Assembly (NCBI GenBank): GCA_030528715.1
Contig: JAUMYJ010000003.1
Span: forward strand, 62,001 to 126,000
Reading direction: 5' to 3'
Origin: Bacteroidales bacterium
GTDB lineage: Bacteria > Bacteroidota > Bacteroidia > Bacteroidales > Bacteroidaceae
DNA length: 64,000 nt
Shown here: positions 61,445-64,000 of the stretch, in pieces
Position numbering within the stretch: the stretch's first letter is position 1
Layout of the letters: the number at the start of each line of letters is the position of its first letter
Translations under genes and position numbers: made by a program
Notes under the pieces: generated by a model
What the model was told of the DNA's origin: nothing
The model's database searches: none
The model's input: the letters and a program-made list of their open reading frames with translations, nothing else

Positions 61445-61518
61445 TGGGCCATCTTGGGCTTGAACCAAGGACCTCCAGATTATGAGTCTGTTGCTCTAAC
61501 CAACTGAGCTAAAAGCCC
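61445..61518 (-). tRNA. tRNA-Met (anticodon CAT, elongator type)
   Basis: The 74-nt minus-strand cloverleaf has the D arm TAGCTCAGTTGGTTAGAGC, the anticodon loop CTCATAA (CAT) and the T arm CTTGG-TTCAAGC-CCAAG. The acceptor stem GGGCTTT/ATGGCCC has one G-U pair and a U6-U67 mismatch. The first base pair is G-C, which argues against the initiator tRNA; the tRNA-Ile2 alternative (modified CAT) cannot be excluded by eye. CCA is not encoded. Confidence 0.9.
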
Positions 61519-61548
61519 ATCGCAGGTAGCTATGTTAGCTCTGCAATG

Positions 61549-61556
61549 CAAAATTA
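61549..61556 (-). promoter_or_regulatory. -7 promoter element (TAATTTTG) for tRNA-Met
   Basis: The minus strand reads TAATTTTG 31 bp before the tRNA 5' end, the same spacing and sequence as at the tRNA-Gln gene. Confidence 0.65.
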
Positions 61557-62153
61557 GTACATTCTTGTGAATTGACCAAATTTTGAGCCTTTATTTTGCA
61601 CTTAATATGTAGAAAAAGTCTAGTTGTTGTTGTAAATGAAGATAGAGTAGGACGTGTGCAGTTCGCATGAATGTCTTAATTATGAGGCTGATGAGACGTT
61701 TTCTTGCATTTCGCTAATACAATGTTACTGCTGCTGTATAGCCCCCTAAAATCCCCATGTTTTCATGCTTATAGTGATTTTGGAGTAATAGTATTGTCCG
61801 GTAGGCCAATCACTTGGGCGTACTATGACGACAAACTTGACGCTGTTGTAATCAAACGCTTTGAATTTTGAATAAGATATGCTCCTCGTGGGGTAAGTGT
61901 CATTTTTTGATATAGCTCCCTTTCTTGCCACTCACTTGCTTGATGGTAAGAGAGGTGCTATATTATATGTGTTGTGTTTTATAAATAATATAAGTGTTGG
62001 GGGTGGTATGTGTGAGGGTGTAGGCGTTATATGTCTTAATTAAATAGCACACATTGCTCTTGTTTGTGTAGGAAAATCCCTAAAAATGCGTTTTTGTGGC
62101 TTGAAGTGGCATTTTTCTGCTATCTGTACATTGCAAATTTAAAAACTTCTCCT
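61557..62153. other. Intergenic region, no convincing gene
   Basis: This A+T-rich stretch between tRNA-Met and pflB contains one 61-codon minus-strand frame (61746-61931) without promoter or recognisable domain. No repeat array or hairpin stands out. Confidence 0.4.
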
Positions 62154-62161
62154 TATCTTTG
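62154..62161 (+). promoter_or_regulatory. -7 promoter element (TATCTTTG) for pflB
   Basis: TATCTTTG lies 39 bp before the pflB ATG. Confidence 0.7.
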
Positions 62162-62200
62162 CACCATAATCATAAACCCTATCCTCAAAGAACCAAATTT

Positions 62201-64000
62201 ATGAACGAAAAATTTATCCCTGGGCTTTGGAACAAAGAGATCAATGTGTCTGACTTTGTTCGTACCAATGTAACGCCTTACGAAGGTGATGCCTCTTTCT
62301 TGCAAGGTCCAACGGAACGTACCAAGCGTTTGTGGGCTGTATGTCTTGATGCTCTTAAAGAAGAGCGTGAACGTGGCTTGCGTAGCCTCGATGCCGAAAC
62401 GGTATCTACCATCACTTCACACAAGGCTGGTTACATCAAGAAGGAAGATGAGCTTATCGTAGGCTTGCAAACCGACGAATTGCTCCGCCGCTCTATCAAG
62501 CCTTTTGGTGGCTTTAATGTAGTAGCCAAGGCTTGCGAAGAAAACGGCTACGAAGTGTCTGAAAAGGTACGCGATATCTTTACCAACTACCGCAAGACAC
62601 ACAACGATGGCGTATTCGATGCTTACACAGCTGAAATCCGTAACTACCGTTCACTCGGTTTTATCACAGGTTTGCCCGATAACTATGCGCGTGGCCGTAT
62701 TATTGGCGACTACCGCCGCTTGGCTCTTTATGGTCTCGATCGCTTGATCGAAGCTAAGCAGGCTGATTTGGCGGGCATCGTAGGCCCTATGAGCGAAGAT
62801 AAAATCCGTCTGCGTGAAGAGGTGAATGAGCAAATTCGCGCTTTAAAAGATATTAAAATCTTGGGCGAATATTATGGTTTTGACCTAAGCCGTCCTGCCG
62901 AGTCTGCACAAGAGGCCGTACAATGGGTTTATATGGCCTACCTTGCTGCTATTAAGGAGCAAGATGGTGCTGCTATGTCTATGGGTAACGTATCTTCGTT
63001 CCTTGACGTATATATCCAGTACGACCTTGACAAGGGCTTGATTGACGAAACATTTGCGCAAGAGCTCATTGACCACTTCGTGATGAAGTTGCGTATGGTG
63101 CGTCACTTGCGTATGCAAGCCTATAACGATATCTTTGCTGGTGACCCAACGTGGGTGACAGAGTCAATCGGTGGTAACTTTAACGATGGCCGCACGAAGG
63201 TAACGAAGACATCGTTCCGCTTCCTTCAAACGCTTTATAACCTCGGCCCTAGTCCAGAGCCAAACTTGACTATCCTTTGGAGTCCAAGTCTGCCCGAAGG
63301 CTTTAAGCGCTATTGTGCTCAGGTATCTATTGATACAAGCTCTGTGCAATATGAAAATGATGACCTCATGCGCGATATACGCAAGGGTGATGACTATGGT
63401 ATCGCTTGCTGCGTGTCTTACCAAGAAATCGGTCGTCAGATACAGTTCTTTGGTGCTCGTGCCAACCTGCCTAAGTCACTGCTACTTGCTCTTAACGAAG
63501 GTCGTTGCGAAAAGACTGGTAAGCTCGTTGTAGCTGGTATTCCTGCATTGTCAGAAGGTCCATTGAAATACGACGAAGTGATGGCCAACTACAAGAAGGT
63601 ACTTGTAGAAGTAGCTCGTGTGTACAATGAGTCAATGAACATCATACACTACATGCACGATAAGTACTACTACGAAAAGGCTCAGATGGCTTTCATTGAC
63701 ACAAACCCTGCTATCAACCTCGCATATGGTGTTGCTGGTCTTTCTATTGCTATCGATTCACTCTCGGCCATCAAGTTTGCTAAGGTAACACCTAAGCGCA
63801 ATGAGATTGGTTTGACCGAAGGCTTCGAAACCGAAGGCGAATTCCCATGCTTTGGTAATAACGAAGATGCCGTAGACCAAATGGGTGTAGAACTTGTAAA
63901 CTTCTTTAGTGCTGAGCTTAAAAAGCACGCTATTTACAAGAATGCTTGCCCAACGCTTTCTCTGCTTACGATTACGTCTAACGTGATGTATGGCAAGAAA
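62201..64000 (+). CDS. pflB: Formate C-acetyltransferase (pyruvate formate-lyase), partial
   Basis: The frame is open from ATG 62201 to the window edge (600 codons; the family is about 740-760 residues). It begins MNEKFIPGLWNKEINVSDFV and contains GNVSSFLDVY, ESIGGNFNDGRTKVTKTSFR and the active-site cysteine pair C403-C404 in YGIACCVSYQE. The glycyl-radical glycine lies past the edge. The enzyme splits pyruvate to acetyl-CoA and formate in anaerobic metabolism and needs an activating enzyme, probably encoded just downstream outside the window. Confidence 0.96.
   Translation, partial: MNEKFIPGLWNKEINVSDFVRTNVTPYEGDASFLQGPTERTKRLWAVCLDALKEERERGLRSLDAETVSTITSHKAGYIKKEDELIVGLQTDELLRRSIKPFGGFNVVAKACEENGYEVSEKVRDIFTNYRKTHNDGVFDAYTAEIRNYRSLGFITGLPDNYARGRIIGDYRRLALYGLDRLIEAKQADLAGIVGPMSEDKIRLREEVNEQIRALKDIKILGEYYGFDLSRPAESAQEAVQWVYMAYLAAIKEQDGAAMSMGNVSSFLDVYIQYDLDKGLIDETFAQELIDHFVMKLRMVRHLRMQAYNDIFAGDPTWVTESIGGNFNDGRTKVTKTSFRFLQTLYNLGPSPEPNLTILWSPSLPEGFKRYCAQVSIDTSSVQYENDDLMRDIRKGDDYGIACCVSYQEIGRQIQFFGARANLPKSLLLALNEGRCEKTGKLVVAGIPALSEGPLKYDEVMANYKKVLVEVARVYNESMNIIHYMHDKYYYEKAQMAFIDTNPAINLAYGVAGLSIAIDSLSAIKFAKVTPKRNEIGLTEGFETEGEFPCFGNNEDAVDQMGVELVNFFSAELKKHAIYKNACPTLSLLTITSNVMYGKK

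Noticed and set aside
61746..61931. 61-codon minus-strand open frame
   Set aside because: No promoter, no signal peptide and no recognisable domain. It could be a gene remnant, but nothing in the sequence supports calling it.

Overview
The window reads as a chromosome segment of a Bacteroidales bacterium, most likely Porphyromonas-like. The evidence is a run of Bacteroidetes-type promoters (-7 element TAnnTTTG) in front of most genes, two secreted proteins ending in a type IX secretion sorting domain, a SusR-style hybrid two-component regulator, and Bacteroidetes families such as DUF2851 and GH110. I found no integrase, transposase, rRNA or CRISPR array. Most genes are housekeeping or mucosal-lifestyle genes. 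Accessory interest is concentrated at 12.0-13.4 kb, 36.9-40.1 kb, 50.5-60.1 kb and in the intergenic regions.

Layout. 1-0.9 kb (minus): start of a TonB-dependent receptor behind a cobalamin riboswitch. 1.1-2.5 kb: U32 peptidase-family RNA-modification protein. 3.0-6.6 kb: type IX-secreted discoidin-like surface protein. 7.4-9.5 kb (minus): protoporphyrinogen oxidase and a secreted cyclophilin. 10.1-11.9 kb: DEAD-box helicase. 12.1-13.4 kb: three coupled genes that look like a toxin-antitoxin-chaperone unit (small antitoxin candidate, SecB-like chaperone, ADP-ribosyltransferase-like toxin), resembling the CmdTAC anti-phage system. 13.6-19.6 kb: ispH, topA-aroK, speA. 20-25.8 kb (minus): GH110 alpha-1,3-galactosidase and GH2 beta-galactosidase, a pair suited to peeling host glycans. 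26-33.6 kb: VanX-type dipeptidase, PepSY-like protein, tyrS, alaS, purD. 33.6-36.6 kb: two membrane proteins, then a zinc-type ABC binding protein and ATPase without a permease. 36.9-40.1 kb: large mosaic secreted protein. 40.6-45.0 kb (minus): thioesterase, dprA, flippase and DUF2851. 45.2-50.1 kb: dsbD and an M16 protease. 50.6-56.1 kb: giant M60-like (mucinase-type) protease. 56.2-59.2 kb (minus): TPR hybrid histidine kinase. 59.6-60.0 kb: candidate orphan ncRNA. 60.1-61.5 kb: tRNA-Gln, cation efflux protein, tRNA-Met. 62.2 kb to the end: pflB, cut by the window edge.

Two signals go beyond gene calling. The first is the toxin-antitoxin-chaperone candidate. The second is a family of short intergenic arrays whose half-palindromic core (AC-N4-GT, best form G-NN-AC-N4-GT-NN-C) recurs at a 21-bp period, two helical turns, at seven places with array-specific arm sequences. 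I do not recognise this family as a named element.

Starts were reassigned where a -7 promoter element lies at or after the longest-ORF start (U32 gene, deaD, topA, purD, PepSY-like gene, cation efflux gene, hybrid kinase).
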